Below are positions 20,333-30,681 of a stretch of DNA of 64,000 bases, in pieces (positions within the stretch are counted from its first letter, which is position 1; every line of letters begins with the position of its first letter). The position numbers and the translations under genes are program-made. Source of the stretch: Ceratobasidium sp. AG-K (taxonomy: Eukaryota > Basidiomycota > Agaricomycetes > Cantharellales > Ceratobasidiaceae); the NCBI GenBank assembly GCA_037039685.1, contig JAWNGF010000014.1, positions 992,001 to 1,056,000 of the forward strand, given 5' to 3'. The notes beneath the pieces were generated by a model, which had not been told where the DNA came from, searched no databases, and was given only the letters and a program-made list of their open reading frames with translations.

Positions 20333-20775
20333 TGTCACAACCCTAGTTGAACCTTGGAGGCCAAGACTCCACAGGCAGTAGGGATGGGGGTTGGGGTGAC
20401 GACGAGGGTCAAATGTATGGTGCTTAGGCCTAAGTGAGTCACACAATGAGTGATGGGGAAAACAACAAGAGAACAAGTCTTGTAGGGACAAAACTTGGGT
20501 CGCTGGTATATATACTATCTAGTGTGGCTATGTACAATAGATAGAAGGCGACAAGGGAGAGAACAAGGAAAAAGCAAGAGTCCGAGGGAAGCACAGGCAA
20601 GACAAAGGACACAAGATAAGTCCATGGCGAACAAGGCAGAGAGAAGACATGCCAGGCAGGCATGTCCCGTGACCATGGCTTACAGAAAGGCGACTAAATG
20701 CGCCAAGGCGAGAAGAACGAGACCAAACACAAGACAAACAGGAAAGGAAACAAGGAAAGAGAAAAGGTTGTGACA
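20333..20775 (-). repeat. E3 5' LTR (443 bp)
   Basis: Partner of 5250-5692, with few differences. Its TATA tract (about 20506-20514, minus strand) and self-primer site support its role as promoter LTR. It is followed by CACGT, the unmutated target copy. Confidence 0.93.
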
Positions 20776-23447
20776 CACGTGCCTAGTCAATCTTATCAGC
20801 TTATCTGAGGTGACTGATAACAGCTACAAAATCAAAATCAAAGGAAGCAACCTCTGTACCATCTGCAGACACAGAGAGACAATTGCATCAGGCAGAAAAA
20901 ATACTAACCAACCAAATGGAAGCCTTTGGCATATACAATGCCAAATGGACCACGCATTGGAACTCAAAAAGTCAAAAATAAACGCTGAAATCGCTCTTTT
21001 TAGGCATACTGGATGCACCTGGTATGAATGGCACAAGATACTGGGGCATATAGGACCCCAAGCACTTGAACAAATAAAGAACCAATGCCATTAGTGGAAT
21101 GGAAGTGGCGGAAAGTCCCAAAGGACTCAACTTCAAGTGCAAAGCATGCATACAAGCAAAAGTGCATACAGTGCCCTTCCCAAAGGAATTACAGACTGTA
21201 GTGAAAGACATTGGTGAACTAATAGTTACTGATGGCTGGGGCCCTGCCAAGGTTAATTCTATTGGCAGGAATCGCTATTATGTGTTCTTTACAGACATTG
21301 CAACCTGATTCACACATTTGGGATTCCTTAGACACAAAGACAAAACCCTTGACAAATACAAGCCAATTGAATCAATGATAAATACACGACTGGACATGAA
21401 AATCAAGAAAGTCTGATTCAATAATTGTGGAGAATTTGTTAACACAGATTGGAGGACACATACATGTGGAAAAGGGACAATCTTAGAGACTACATCACCA
21501 TACTCAGCTCATCAGAATGGAATCACTGAGAGACTGAAGAGGACACTTACCAAGAAGGCCAGGGCAATGCTAATCAAAGCACAGGCACTGCTATTCCTAT
21601 GGAATGAGGCAATTGCTTACACCTATTACCTGAAAAATTGCGTGCCAACCCATGTGCACAGTGAATTTCAACCAACACCCTTCAAAGCATTTTGGGGTGG
21701 GAAACCCGATGTTAGCACTTTAAGGCCATGGGGAACTAAGTGCTACATACTGAATCAGAGCAGAGATTGCTCAAAGTTGGATCCTAAGATGATAACAGCG
21801 ATCTTCACTGGGATTTCAGACCACCAAGGTAAAAGCTGGCAATACTACAAGAAATGAGCAAACAAAATATTGTATTCATGCAATATTACATTCCTGCAAG
21901 TCATTCAGGTGCATAAAGGCAAACAAAACAACCTACAATTGGAAGAGTTGGTTGCTCCACCTGCTGAGGGGGAGGAGAAAGTTCCAGAAGACAGCACGGC
22001 AAAGCAACAAGGAGAAAATGCAGAAACAGGGGGAGAAAAAGACAAAGCAAAGACTCAGCAACATGGGCAACCAAAAGCTATAAAAGAGGAGGTGAAAAGC
22101 AAGTAAAAGGCAGTGCATTCATCCACTCCTCCAAAGACCAAGCTTGAAAGCACCTCATTAATTTCTTCACAGTCTGCTCACTCTCCCACTGATATGCAAC
22201 CCAATACTCTTGCTTCTATTCAATCTATCAATGCTGTATCTACAACAACTTGCCCTGGCATCCAATCATGTTGCAGCCAACTGAAAGCACCGGCCATCTC
22301 ACTTGAGAAGGAGTGCAGTGGCATCCAAATGAAGATCAAGGACCAGGCAGCCCTCCCAACAATTGACAAGCTCACAACTTTCTGCTCAGACTCAACAGTT
22401 GTTAGTGACAATGAGTATGAGTCTTTGTACACACAAACACCATCACTGGTTGCTGATACTAGCAACTCGGACTCCAGTGGCATCCCTCGCATACCTGGAG
22501 CCCTCTATTACCTTCAAGACAACTTCCACTGTCTCTGCAATGTTGTACCACCACCTGAACTCCCAATGCTTCCTCCTACACCTGAGGCAACAACTTACAT
22601 ATTGAATTATGTGCCAATTGACTCAGTCAATGATATTGCCAATGGCAAACCAGCCTGGGCATATGCACACATCCAGACATTGCCTATGCTGTCACCTACC
22701 TATCCCAATTCAATTCTTGCTATGGACCTCCTCAGGTTACAGCTGTCCAGAATCTTCTTTGATACCTTAAGGGTACCTCCTTTCTAGGTCTTACTCATTG
22801 CTGCAAGAATCTTGAAACCACGATTGGCAAAGTCAGCTATGCCAATGTGGATTTTGCTTCAAGCACAATGGATTGTAAATCCATTTCCAGCAACGCCTTT
22901 ATGTTTGGAGGTGCCACAGTATATTGGCTCTCCAAGAAGCAATCCACCCTTGCTCTCTCAACAATGGAAGCCAAGTACATGTCAATTACCTCAGCTACAA
23001 CTCAGGTGCTGTGGATGCATCAATTCTTCAAGGAACTCTCATTCCCCTCAGCAGGACCTACCCTCATTGTCTCTGACAACCTTGCAGCTCTTATGTTGAC
23101 TCTTGAATCCCAATTCCATGCATGTGCCAAGCACATCAACATCAAGCACCATTTTGTACACAACATAATCGAGAACTGACTCATTTCAACCACATCTGTC
23201 ATATCTGCCAAGAACCTTGCTGACACATTTACCAAGGTGTTGCTGGCAACTCAATTCAACTATTTCATGAATACAATCCTCAGTGAACAAGTTTTTGCCA
23301 ATGAGGACAATTACCTTTGGAACTGATTCATTCCCTTATCTTTTTCCTTTTTTCTTTTCCAATGGTCACTCTAGTCTGCTTTCTGTATGACAATAATTTT
23401 CTATTTCTGCTTGTAATCTTTTTAACACTTACTCAGTTGAGGGGGAG
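20776..23447 (+). pseudogene. Ty1/copia pol remnant (integrase and RNase H; RT deleted)
   Basis: The copia reading continues from 5249. GAG-pre-integrase is near 21020-21090 (WHKILGHIGPQAL, then CKACIQAK), and the integrase core is at 21200-21860 with many stops (FFTDIAT, FLWNEAIAY, FKAFWGGKPD). A linker follows at 22113-22790. RNase H starts near 22840 (NVDFASSTMDCKSIS, then KKQSTLALSTMEA). The whole RT fingers/palm region that should separate linker and RNase H is missing, so this is an internal deletion derivative. A PPT (gttgagggggag) ends it at 23447, where E4 starts. Confidence 0.85.
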
Positions 23448-23905
23448 TGTCGTAAGCGTCTTCCTGGTGGCTATGAGACAAGCCGCGATGGAGAGTGGAC
23501 GGCACTAAGACCTAAGTGACCTCTTAAACCGCAACACACTTAAGTGTCTGTAGGCTCTTGAGGGTAGGGGTGGTTCAAAGTGTCACTCAAAAGGGATGTT
23601 TTGACGAGACAAAACAAGCTGGGGTTACCAGGCTTGTTGGTCCTCTATATATATTCAAGAAGTGGCCGAGTCATACAAGGCGCAGCCACATGAGTCACAG
23701 CAGTCAACCAGTCAGGAGTGTCCAAGTGAGTCATGCTGTATGAACAGACATGACTCGTACAAAGCACAGCCGCGTTACACAATGTAACAGAATAACCACA
23801 AGAAGGTGGCAACGCGGCAAACAGAAACGGAAACGTAACAGAAAGAGAGAGAGACAGGCGGGCGAGACAATGGGCGAGTCCGATGGAGTGAGCTAGCTCA
23901 CAACA
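23448..23905 (-). repeat. E4 3' LTR (458 bp)
   Basis: Bounded by TGTCGTAAGC on the plus strand and CTAGCTCACAACA at the other end. The PPT (plus ttactcccccct) follows at 23906. It differs from 30224-30681 at very few positions (for example a/t near 23575). Confidence 0.95.
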
Positions 23906-23947
23906 TTACTCCCCCCTAAGAGACCGTCTAGGGGACCTGGACGGGCT

Positions 23948-24712
23948 CTATTGGATCCCACAATCCTTGCCCTTTGCAAGCATGTACTCCTCCAGTCCCT
24001 CGTCCTCCTCCAGGGTCAGGTCAATGGGATTGAAGACGGTATTTCCCAGTTCGTCCAAGAACTTCTCCCATTCTTCCCAAGTCTCCTCTTTCGTCCAATC
24101 CGCATTTGACCAGTCCAAAACCCTCTCCCGGGCCTCCACAAACTTCTCGTCCCACTGTCGCACATTGGGCTCTGCCTCCTTCCATGCCGACACGTCAGTC
24201 TCCTCCTTCTTCCACCAGTAAGGTTCCCATTCGATCTCCTCCTTCTGGTATCTACCTCGCTCCATCCTCCAGTCGCTCAGGTCCTTCTTGTAGTTGGCGT
24301 CCCAGGCATTGTTCCATCTAGGTCGGAGCGTTGGCTGCCTTCCGTCGTAACCTGGTACCCACTCGCTCGAGTACGCCCCTTCTTGTCCCCATTCAACCAC
24401 TCCGAGCATGCGGGTGGAGAGGAGAACAACCTCCGAGACCTGGAATGCGGCGCACCCTTGGCAGACGAATATGTCCTTTCGTAGGAGCTGCATTCGTGTC
24501 GGCCATTTCTTCCCGACCCACTGGAATTCCCCCAGGTCTGAATGGAGGATGTCGTCCGAGGCCCTGAAATGCATTCTCCCCAAGCCTTGTTGCGACCTCT
24601 TGAAGACGTATAGGGCGGCCCCGGAGTCAAGGATCCTTGCTGTGGCAAAGGCAGGTCCCTCCAGGACGCGGGTGAGGTTGTTGGCAATGGTGGAGCGGGA
24701 GACGGCAGGCAT
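23948..24712 (-). CDS. E4 ORF3: intact Trp-rich protein with SIM-like end
   Basis: A 254-aa frame from MPAVSRST to KGKDCGIQ, open along its length and overlapping the pol tail in another frame. Features are VFKRSQQGLGRMHFRAS, a Cys pair (CQGC), then many Trp in an acidic/basic background (EWEPYWWKKEE, DWTKEETWEEWEKF) and IDLTLEEDE near the end. Together with E1 it shows two open copies of equal length, which argues for past selection. Function unknown. Confidence 0.62.
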   Translation of the reverse strand: MPAVSRSTIANNLTRVLEGPAFATARILDSGAALYVFKRSQQGLGRMHFRASDDILHSDLGEFQWVGKKWPTRMQLLRKDIFVCQGCAAFQVSEVVLLSTRMLGVVEWGQEGAYSSEWVPGYDGRQPTLRPRWNNAWDANYKKDLSDWRMERGRYQKEEIEWEPYWWKKEETDVSAWKEAEPNVRQWDEKFVEARERVLDWSNADWTKEETWEEWEKFLDELGNTVFNPIDLTLEEDEGLEEYMLAKGKDCGIQ

Positions 24713-27700
24713 TGCAGAGGGCAAAAAAGATTTAAAGCCTGGAGTTGGGAGTGTTTTTTGGAGTAGTAGCAAGTTTTGCAAGTGACACTACTGGTTTCGC
24801 CCCCTCTGCCTTTTATCTTCCCTGGAGTGTAGTTAGATGGCGTGGGAGCCTCGGGGTGTCGGTGTAGAAGGTCCTTGATGATCCTTGAAAGGTGACCAAA
24901 ATCTTCCGCCCTTTGTTCTGTGTCTTCCTCACTTCCATAACCCTTCCATCTGACCCTGTAAAAAAGACCGTCCTTTGTCTCTTTCCAGTCCAAAATCTTC
25001 TCTACTTCGTATTCTTCCTCTCCTTCTTCTGTTATGATAGGCGGTGGTCGGGGTTGGTTACGGCTGAATTCAGTGTCTCCTTTGTAAGGGCTCAGCAAAT
25101 CGATGTGGAAAACAGGGTGCACCCTCATTGTTGCCGGCAAATCAAGCTCATAAGCGTGTGACCCTATCTGTCGCTTCACAACAAATGGCCCGTGCTTTTT
25201 GTTATCCAGTTTCTTTGATGGTCTTTTCGTTTGAATGTTCTTTCCCAGCAGCCAAACCAGATCTCCTTCTTGGTATTCGTTCTTTGGCACTTCTTCTGGG
25301 AGCCTTTGGGTTTCCATTGATGCAATTGCTTTGTCCCGGATTTTACGCCATTTTCCTGTGATGTTGTTTGCTTCTGGAACCGCTGATTCTTCTGTTGAGA
25401 TGTTCCACAGTGGTTCCCTTCCATAGACAGTTTCGAAGGGGGAACTACCCGTTACGCGGTGCTTCTGTAGATTATAGCTGAATTCCGCAATTGGTAACAA
25501 GTCCGCCCAATCATCCTGCCGGTAGTTGACGAACGATCGTAGCCAGCCTTCCATCCATTGATTGATTCTCTCCGTTATTCCATCCGTTTGGGGGTGGTAG
25601 GCAGTGCTGAAACCTGGGCTAGTTCCAATTTTCTCATAAATGGCTTTCATAAGTTTGGAATTGAAAGTAGTCCCTCGGTCTGAGATCGTGCTCTTTGGAA
25701 AACCGTGCAGTTTCCAAACATTCGTGATAAAAAGATTTGCAAGGTCGGTTGCCATGTGAGATTCTTTGCAGGGTATGAAGTGCGCCATTCTTGAGAATCG
25801 GTCCACCACTACTAGGATGCTATCTGATCCCCTGGATTTTGGTAACTTCACTACAAAGTCGAATGCTATGTCTTCCCACAGTCCTTTTGGAATCTCCAGA
25901 GGTTTGATCGGTACTATTGACTTCGATCCCTTTGTCCGTTGGCAGGTCTCGCATGATTCCACGTATCTGTTTATGCTTTGCTTCATTCCTGGCCAGAAGT
26001 ATCTTCTTGATATTAGTTCCAGTGTTCTAGCCTGTCCTTGATGTCCTGCAATTTTTGAGTCGTGATGAATTCGCATAATGGCCAGTCTGGATTCTTTATC
26101 TTCCAGTACGTAGATCCTTCCCTTGAACCATAATAGTCCCTCCTTGAAATCATAATCTTTCGCACTGTGTTGTAGGGTCTTTGGTAACGTTTCCCTTGAC
26201 TTGCAGATTTCTTTGATTCGTGCTAGTCCTTCATCTGTATCCTGAGCCTCCTTGATAGTTTCTATGATATTCGTGTTTACTTGTCCCATAAATCCTTTGA
26301 ACCTTTCGACAGATATCATAACTTGTTCAGGCGTGGGAGTATCTTCATGGTTGGATCGTCTAGACAATAGGTCCGGTTTAGATGATAGGATTCCAGGGCG
26401 GTATATGATATCAAAGTTATAGGAAGCAAGCAATTGATGCCATCTTGCGTGTCGACGGTTGAAAGTTCTTGCTTCCTTCCAGAACTGTAGGTTCCTATGA
26501 TCGGTGTAGATGGTGATGGGGTCTTTTGTTCCTTCTAGATATAGTCTCCAATGTGTTAAAGATTCTATAATAGCCATAAGTTCCTTATCGTGGACGTCGT
26601 AGTTGAGCTGAGCCTCGTTGAAAGATTTTGAAAGAAAAGCAATAGGATGTAGGTAGCCATCATCTTGCCTTTGCGATAGGATTGCTCCCATTGCTACTCC
26701 ACTTGCGTCTGTTTCCAAGAAGAAGGGTTTGTCAGGGTTCAGATGGCGTAGAGTGGGTTCCTCGCTGATCTCCGCTTTTAAGGTTTCAAATGCTTCCTGC
26801 TGATTGTTTCCCCATTCCCATTTGTTCTCCTTTCTTGTCAAGGTTGTCAGGGGTTTTGCTAAACGGCTGAAATTCGGTACGAATCTTCGGTAGAAATTCG
26901 CGAATCCTAGGAATGCTTGGACTTGCTTGACTGTTTTTGGTTCCTTCCACTCCTTTATTGCTTTGACCTTTTCTTCCTCCATAGAGATGCCCGAATCGCT
27001 GATTCCAAGTCCAGTATACGTTAATTTGGTGACAAAGAATTCGCATTTTGGAAGCTTTGCAAAAAGATTTTCCTCCAGTAATATCTTTAGTACTCTTCTG
27101 ACATCCACGGTATGTTGGCTTCTGTCCTTGGAGAAGACCAGGATGTCGTCAATGTATACAATGACACATACGTCGATAAGATCATGGAAAATGTGATTCA
27201 TATATCTTTGGAAGATGGCGGGCGCGTTTTTTAGTCCAAAAGGCATGACAACATATTCGAAGAGTCCTTCTTTTGTTCTGAAAGCTGTCTTCCATTTGTC
27301 GCGTTCCCTAATTCTGATATTGTTGAAACCCATGCGTAGATCAATCTTGGAGAAAATTTTCGCGTCCTTGATTTTATCCAGGAGGTCTTCCATTAGGGGC
27401 ATTGGGAATCTGTCGTCCTTTGTAATGGCGTTTACTCCTCTGAGGTCTTGAACAAGTCGTAGCTGGCGAACTGCTCCTGGATTTTTTGGATCGATGGGTT
27501 TTTTAACAAAGAAACAAGGTGATGCAATGGGTGATTTGCTTGGTCGGATCTTTCCCGCTGCGATTTCTTCATCTAGGTATTCTCTTAGTGCAATTGATTC
27601 CGCTGGAGAGAGTGGGATAGGTCTGGCCAGTTTTGGAAGTTCAGCTCCTTCCTTGAAATCGATGGCGCAGTCGTATGGTCGATGATCTGGGATTCTTTTG

Positions 27701-28191
27701 AATTTCTCTTCACTGAAGACATCGGCAAATTCCTTGAATTCTTCGGGTAGGTCGTCTATTGAGGCTGTTCTTGCTTTGATGGGTTCTGGCCGCCATGATA
27801 TGTGCTTTGTTTTCCAATCGATGACCGGGTTTGCTTCTTCTAACCATTCTAGTCCTAGGATAAGTCTAGTTTCCCCAGTAGGCATAGCAAAGAAGATTTG
27901 TTTAAAGGTTCTTCCTTCCACGTCTAGTTCCAGCTTAGCTTTGAAACGTATTTGGTGAGAGAGTTCCTTTCCCTGGATACCGATTACTTTTCTCGGAGTG
28001 GAAAGTTCCATGAGTGGGATGTTGTTGGATCGAGCCCAAGAGATGTCCAAGAAGTTCTTTGAAGCTCCAGAATCGATGAGGGTTGGGATAGGTTCTGTGA
28101 TTCCGGCAACGTTTGCGTAAACAATGGTTGACTCATTTGTTGCTCTAAAGTACATTGTTTCTGTTGCCGGTTTTTTGGTCTCTCCACACAC
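24277..28191 (-). CDS. E4 Pol polyprotein, intact
   Basis: A 1304-codon open frame co-linear with E2 pol: protease IDSGASKNFLD, RT with YIDDILVFS, RNase H ETDASG and TDHRN, integrase CETCQ, SDRGT and TDGITE, and a chromodomain-like region (RVRWKGYGSEEDTE). It begins next to the gag stop in the -1 frame. It could supply Pol in trans to copies with dead pol, although its own gag is broken. Confidence 0.95.
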   Translation of the reverse strand: MCGETKKPATETMYFRATNESTIVYANVAGITEPIPTLIDSGASKNFLDISWARSNNIPLMELSTPRKVIGIQGKELSHQIRFKAKLELDVEGRTFKQIFFAMPTGETRLILGLEWLEEANPVIDWKTKHISWRPEPIKARTASIDDLPEEFKEFADVFSEEKFKRIPDHRPYDCAIDFKEGAELPKLARPIPLSPAESIALREYLDEEIAAGKIRPSKSPIASPCFFVKKPIDPKNPGAVRQLRLVQDLRGVNAITKDDRFPMPLMEDLLDKIKDAKIFSKIDLRMGFNNIRIRERDKWKTAFRTKEGLFEYVVMPFGLKNAPAIFQRYMNHIFHDLIDVCVIVYIDDILVFSKDRSQHTVDVRRVLKILLEENLFAKLPKCEFFVTKLTYTGLGISDSGISMEEEKVKAIKEWKEPKTVKQVQAFLGFANFYRRFVPNFSRLAKPLTTLTRKENKWEWGNNQQEAFETLKAEISEEPTLRHLNPDKPFFLETDASGVAMGAILSQRQDDGYLHPIAFLSKSFNEAQLNYDVHDKELMAIIESLTHWRLYLEGTKDPITIYTDHRNLQFWKEARTFNRRHARWHQLLASYNFDIIYRPGILSSKPDLLSRRSNHEDTPTPEQVMISVERFKGFMGQVNTNIIETIKEAQDTDEGLARIKEICKSRETLPKTLQHSAKDYDFKEGLLWFKGRIYVLEDKESRLAIMRIHHDSKIAGHQGQARTLELISRRYFWPGMKQSINRYVESCETCQRTKGSKSIVPIKPLEIPKGLWEDIAFDFVVKLPKSRGSDSILVVVDRFSRMAHFIPCKESHMATDLANLFITNVWKLHGFPKSTISDRGTTFNSKLMKAIYEKIGTSPGFSTAYHPQTDGITERINQWMEGWLRSFVNYRQDDWADLLPIAEFSYNLQKHRVTGSSPFETVYGREPLWNISTEESAVPEANNITGKWRKIRDKAIASMETQRLPEEVPKNEYQEGDLVWLLGKNIQTKRPSKKLDNKKHGPFVVKRQIGSHAYELDLPATMRVHPVFHIDLLSPYKGDTEFSRNQPRPPPIITEEGEEEYEVEKILDWKETKDGLFYRVRWKGYGSEEDTEQRAEDFGHLSRIIKDLLHRHPEAPTPSNYTPGKIKGRGGETSSVTCKTCYYSKKHSQLQALNLFCPLQCLPSPAPPLPTTSPASWRDLPLPQQGSLTPGPPYTSSRGRNKAWGECISGPRTTSSIQTWGNSSGSGRNGRHECSSYERTYSSAKGAPHSRSRRLFSSPPACSEWLNGDKKGRTRASGYQVTTEGSQRSDLDGTMPGTPTTRRT

Positions 28192-28193
28192 AG

Positions 28194-30194
28194 TTAGAGG
28201 GAGACCCCTTCTTTTCCTGAGTCTTCCATAATTGTTGCCTCCCTTCCTTTAACGCTGGGTTCCGTCGTTATCCATTCATTGGACGGGCATTTGAATGATC
28301 GGTGTCCTTCCTGTCCGCACTTCAAGCAGCGGTTGCTTGCTATCCTCGCTTTGTATACTTCGTTGGGTAGCCGCTTTGTAGAGGATTGTCCGCTAGCGGT
28401 TGGTTGAGCTGCCTTCTTTCCTGTGGAGACCTTGATTTGTTGCAATTTCTGGTCAATAGAGATTGCGATTGAGATCCACCGGTCAAGGGAAAGTTCTTGT
28501 TCTGTTCCATCTTCATTGATCAGGGTAAGTTCGAAACGAGCTAGTTCAGTTTTGACTTTGGATTTCAACCCTTCCTTAAACTGGTTGATCAGAGCTTCCT
28601 GTCCCCAGTTTATGTCTACCAGAAGGTATCGGAATTCCAAAGCATAGTTTGCTACCGAGTTGGTCTGTTTGCATTTGCAAATGTCCGATTCGGCTTTGGC
28701 CTTTTTGTTAGGGTCGCTGAACTGTTCCATGAAGTGTGCCTTGAAGCTTTCCCACAAGGTGAGATTTTGGTTGTTTTCTCCTTGGTTAAGTGATCGTAAG
28801 AGTACTTGTGCCCAGTGAGTGGCGGCTTTGTTCTCAGATTTGAAGTTTGCTAGAGCTTCGCGGATTCTTTCTTCGTTGGAAGTGTATTGATTTCCTAGAC
28901 GTACGAAGTAGCTTTCCATTTGTGTGATGAACATTTCGGCGCCCTCTCCCTTTTTTCCGTCAAAGGCTTCTGGACGAGTCACTTTGGGACGACGTGGTCA
29001 GTTACTGATGTTTGGGTTCTCGGTTAGTCGTTGGATTCTTAATTCTAATTCGTCGATCCTGGTAGATTCCGCATCTGGGTGTGGTGGAGAATTTGATCGT
29101 CTGGAGGGAACCCCGTGCAGAGATGCTTCGTCCATTTCTTCTTGCATGTTGTTGATAGTTTCCTGAACTTCCGTGATTTTGGTAGTGAAGGAGGTTCCTT
29201 CCTGTCGTAAGTTTTCTAGTCCTTGTGTTACCGCCTCGTTCCATTTGAGTTGCCCTTGTCTGGTAGTGTTGAGTTCCTCGCGTATGTTGTTCACTAGTCC
29301 TTGAGTGTTGGTAACCTCATTTCGGAGGCGGGTTACGTCTTGACCAACTAGGAAGGAATTATGTTCGCCATTTCTTGCCGAGTTTAGAATGTCCGTCAAG
29401 GTGCCTTGTAGGGTGTTGATGGAATCGTTAAAGATTTGCTGGTTGTTTGCTAGGACCTGTGTGGCCTGTTCTAGGCCGCTAAGCCTTCGATCTATAGTGA
29501 CTCTCATTCCGTCTATAACCCTAAGGGTGGCGTTGTGTCTTCCTTCTAGAAGATTGTCCAGGTCGTCTAGATTACTGATTACAGTCCTGTTGCTAGAGCT
29601 GGAACTTGAACTCGAGCTTCCTGGATCGCCGGTGCTTTGTTGTACCGGGGCCAATTGTCCGGAGTAACCCTGTGGGACATACGGTGGTGCTGGAATTGCT
29701 GGCGTGACTGGCTGGGAAGCCACTGGGATTGGTCCTGCGTTAGTGATGGTTCCTCCTATTTGGGGGACTGTGGGGACATTGGGAATGTGTGGTGTAGGAG
29801 GAGGTCTAATGGGAACCAGTGACACGCCCCCGTGAGTTTCAGGTTGGGGAGAAAAGAACTGTCTCCTAGTCCCTAGTGGCCACAAGGGACGTGATGGTCC
29901 TGGACTTCCAGTTGGAATACGAATTGCAGCTGGGGTGGGGTCATTTGTGAGATCTCCTGGTTCCCTAGTTGTGATAGTGGGTTCTTCCTCTTGTACAGTT
30001 GTCATGTCGGCGATGCCGAACGCTCCTGGCATCGATGTTTGGCTTTGGGAGCGTGATCAGACAGGGCCTCCCGCTTGAATTTGTGCAATATCTTGTTCGT
30101 TTAGTGATCCTGTGGGCCTTGCTGCCCGACTGGGTCCTCTTCTTGTTGATATAGTAGATGAGGGGCGTGATCCTCCATCTTCTTGAATAGACAT
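28194..30194 (-). pseudogene. E4 gag with two stop codons
   Basis: Co-linear with E2 Gag (start MSIQEDGG at 30194). A TGA at 30057-30059 replaces the CGA of E2 in a CpG context. A second TGA at 28998-29000 lies in a short diverged stretch before the capsid domain. The coiled coil, the capsid domain and the CCHC knuckle (CLKCGQEGHRSFKC) are otherwise preserved. Confidence 0.9.
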
Positions 30195-30209
30195 ATTTAT
30201 ATGTTGTTA

Positions 30210-30221
30210 AGCTTGTTTTGT
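30210..30221 (-). promoter_or_regulatory. E4 self-priming PBS
   Basis: The same 12-mer as in E2, two bases from the LTR end. Its complement is in the LTR at 30385-30396. Confidence 0.6.
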
Positions 30222-30223
30222 AA

Positions 30224-30681
30224 TGTCGTAAGCGTCTTCCTGGTGGCTATGAGACAAGCCGCGATGGAGAGTGGACGGCACTAAGACCTAAGTGACCTCT
30301 TAAACCGCAACACACTTAAGTGTCTGTAGGCTCTTGAGGGTAGGGGTGGTTCTAAGTGTCACTCAAAAGGGATGTTTTGACGAGACAAAACAAGCTGGGG
30401 TTACCAGGCTTGTTGGTCCTCTATATATATTCAAGAAGTGGCCGAGTCATACAAGGCGCAGCCACATGAGTCACAGCAGTCAACCAGTCAGGAGTGTCCA
30501 AGTGAGTCATGCTGTATGAACAGACATGACTCGTACAAAGCACAGCCGCGTTACACAATGTAACAGAATAACCACAAGAAGGTGGCAACGCGGCAAACAG
30601 AAACGGAAACGTAACAGAAAGAGAGAGAGACAGGCGGGCGAGACAATGGGCGAGTCCGATGGAGTGAGCTAGCTCACAACA
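30224..30681 (-). repeat. E4 5' LTR (458 bp)
   Basis: Partner of 23448-23905 with a TATA tract (plus tatatatatt) near 30422-30431. It is followed by GGGAG and then copia LTR-like sequence. Confidence 0.95.

Larger units (their letters stand above)
5250..20775 (-). mobile_element. Ty3/gypsy chromodomain retrotransposon E3, second family, minus strand, nested
   Basis: Two 443-bp LTRs (5250-5692 and 20333-20775, TGTCACAACC...GGTTGTGACA) bound the element. The flanking 5-mers are CATGT (5245-5249) and CACGT (20776-20780), a target duplication that differs by one CpG transition. Reading the minus strand gives leader, gag (19924 to 17084), pol (17060 to 13912, then 6692 to 5865) and an overlapping ORF3. 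E2 (6693-13911) splits pol between integrase and chromodomain, and a solo LTR (17569-18739) splits gag. In-frame stops and an RT box YIND show that it is inactive. Without the two insertions it is about 7.1 kb. Confidence 0.93.
23448..30681 (-). mobile_element. Complete Ty3/gypsy retrotransposon E4 (7234 bp), same family as E2
   Basis: The 458-bp LTRs (23448-23905 and 30224-30681) are almost identical. GGGAG flanks both ends (23443-23447 and 30682-30686). The minus strand carries PBS, gag, an open pol and an open ORF3. Gag has two stop codons, so E4 is recent but not autonomous. It sits at the PPT/LTR border of the copia host. Confidence 0.96.
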
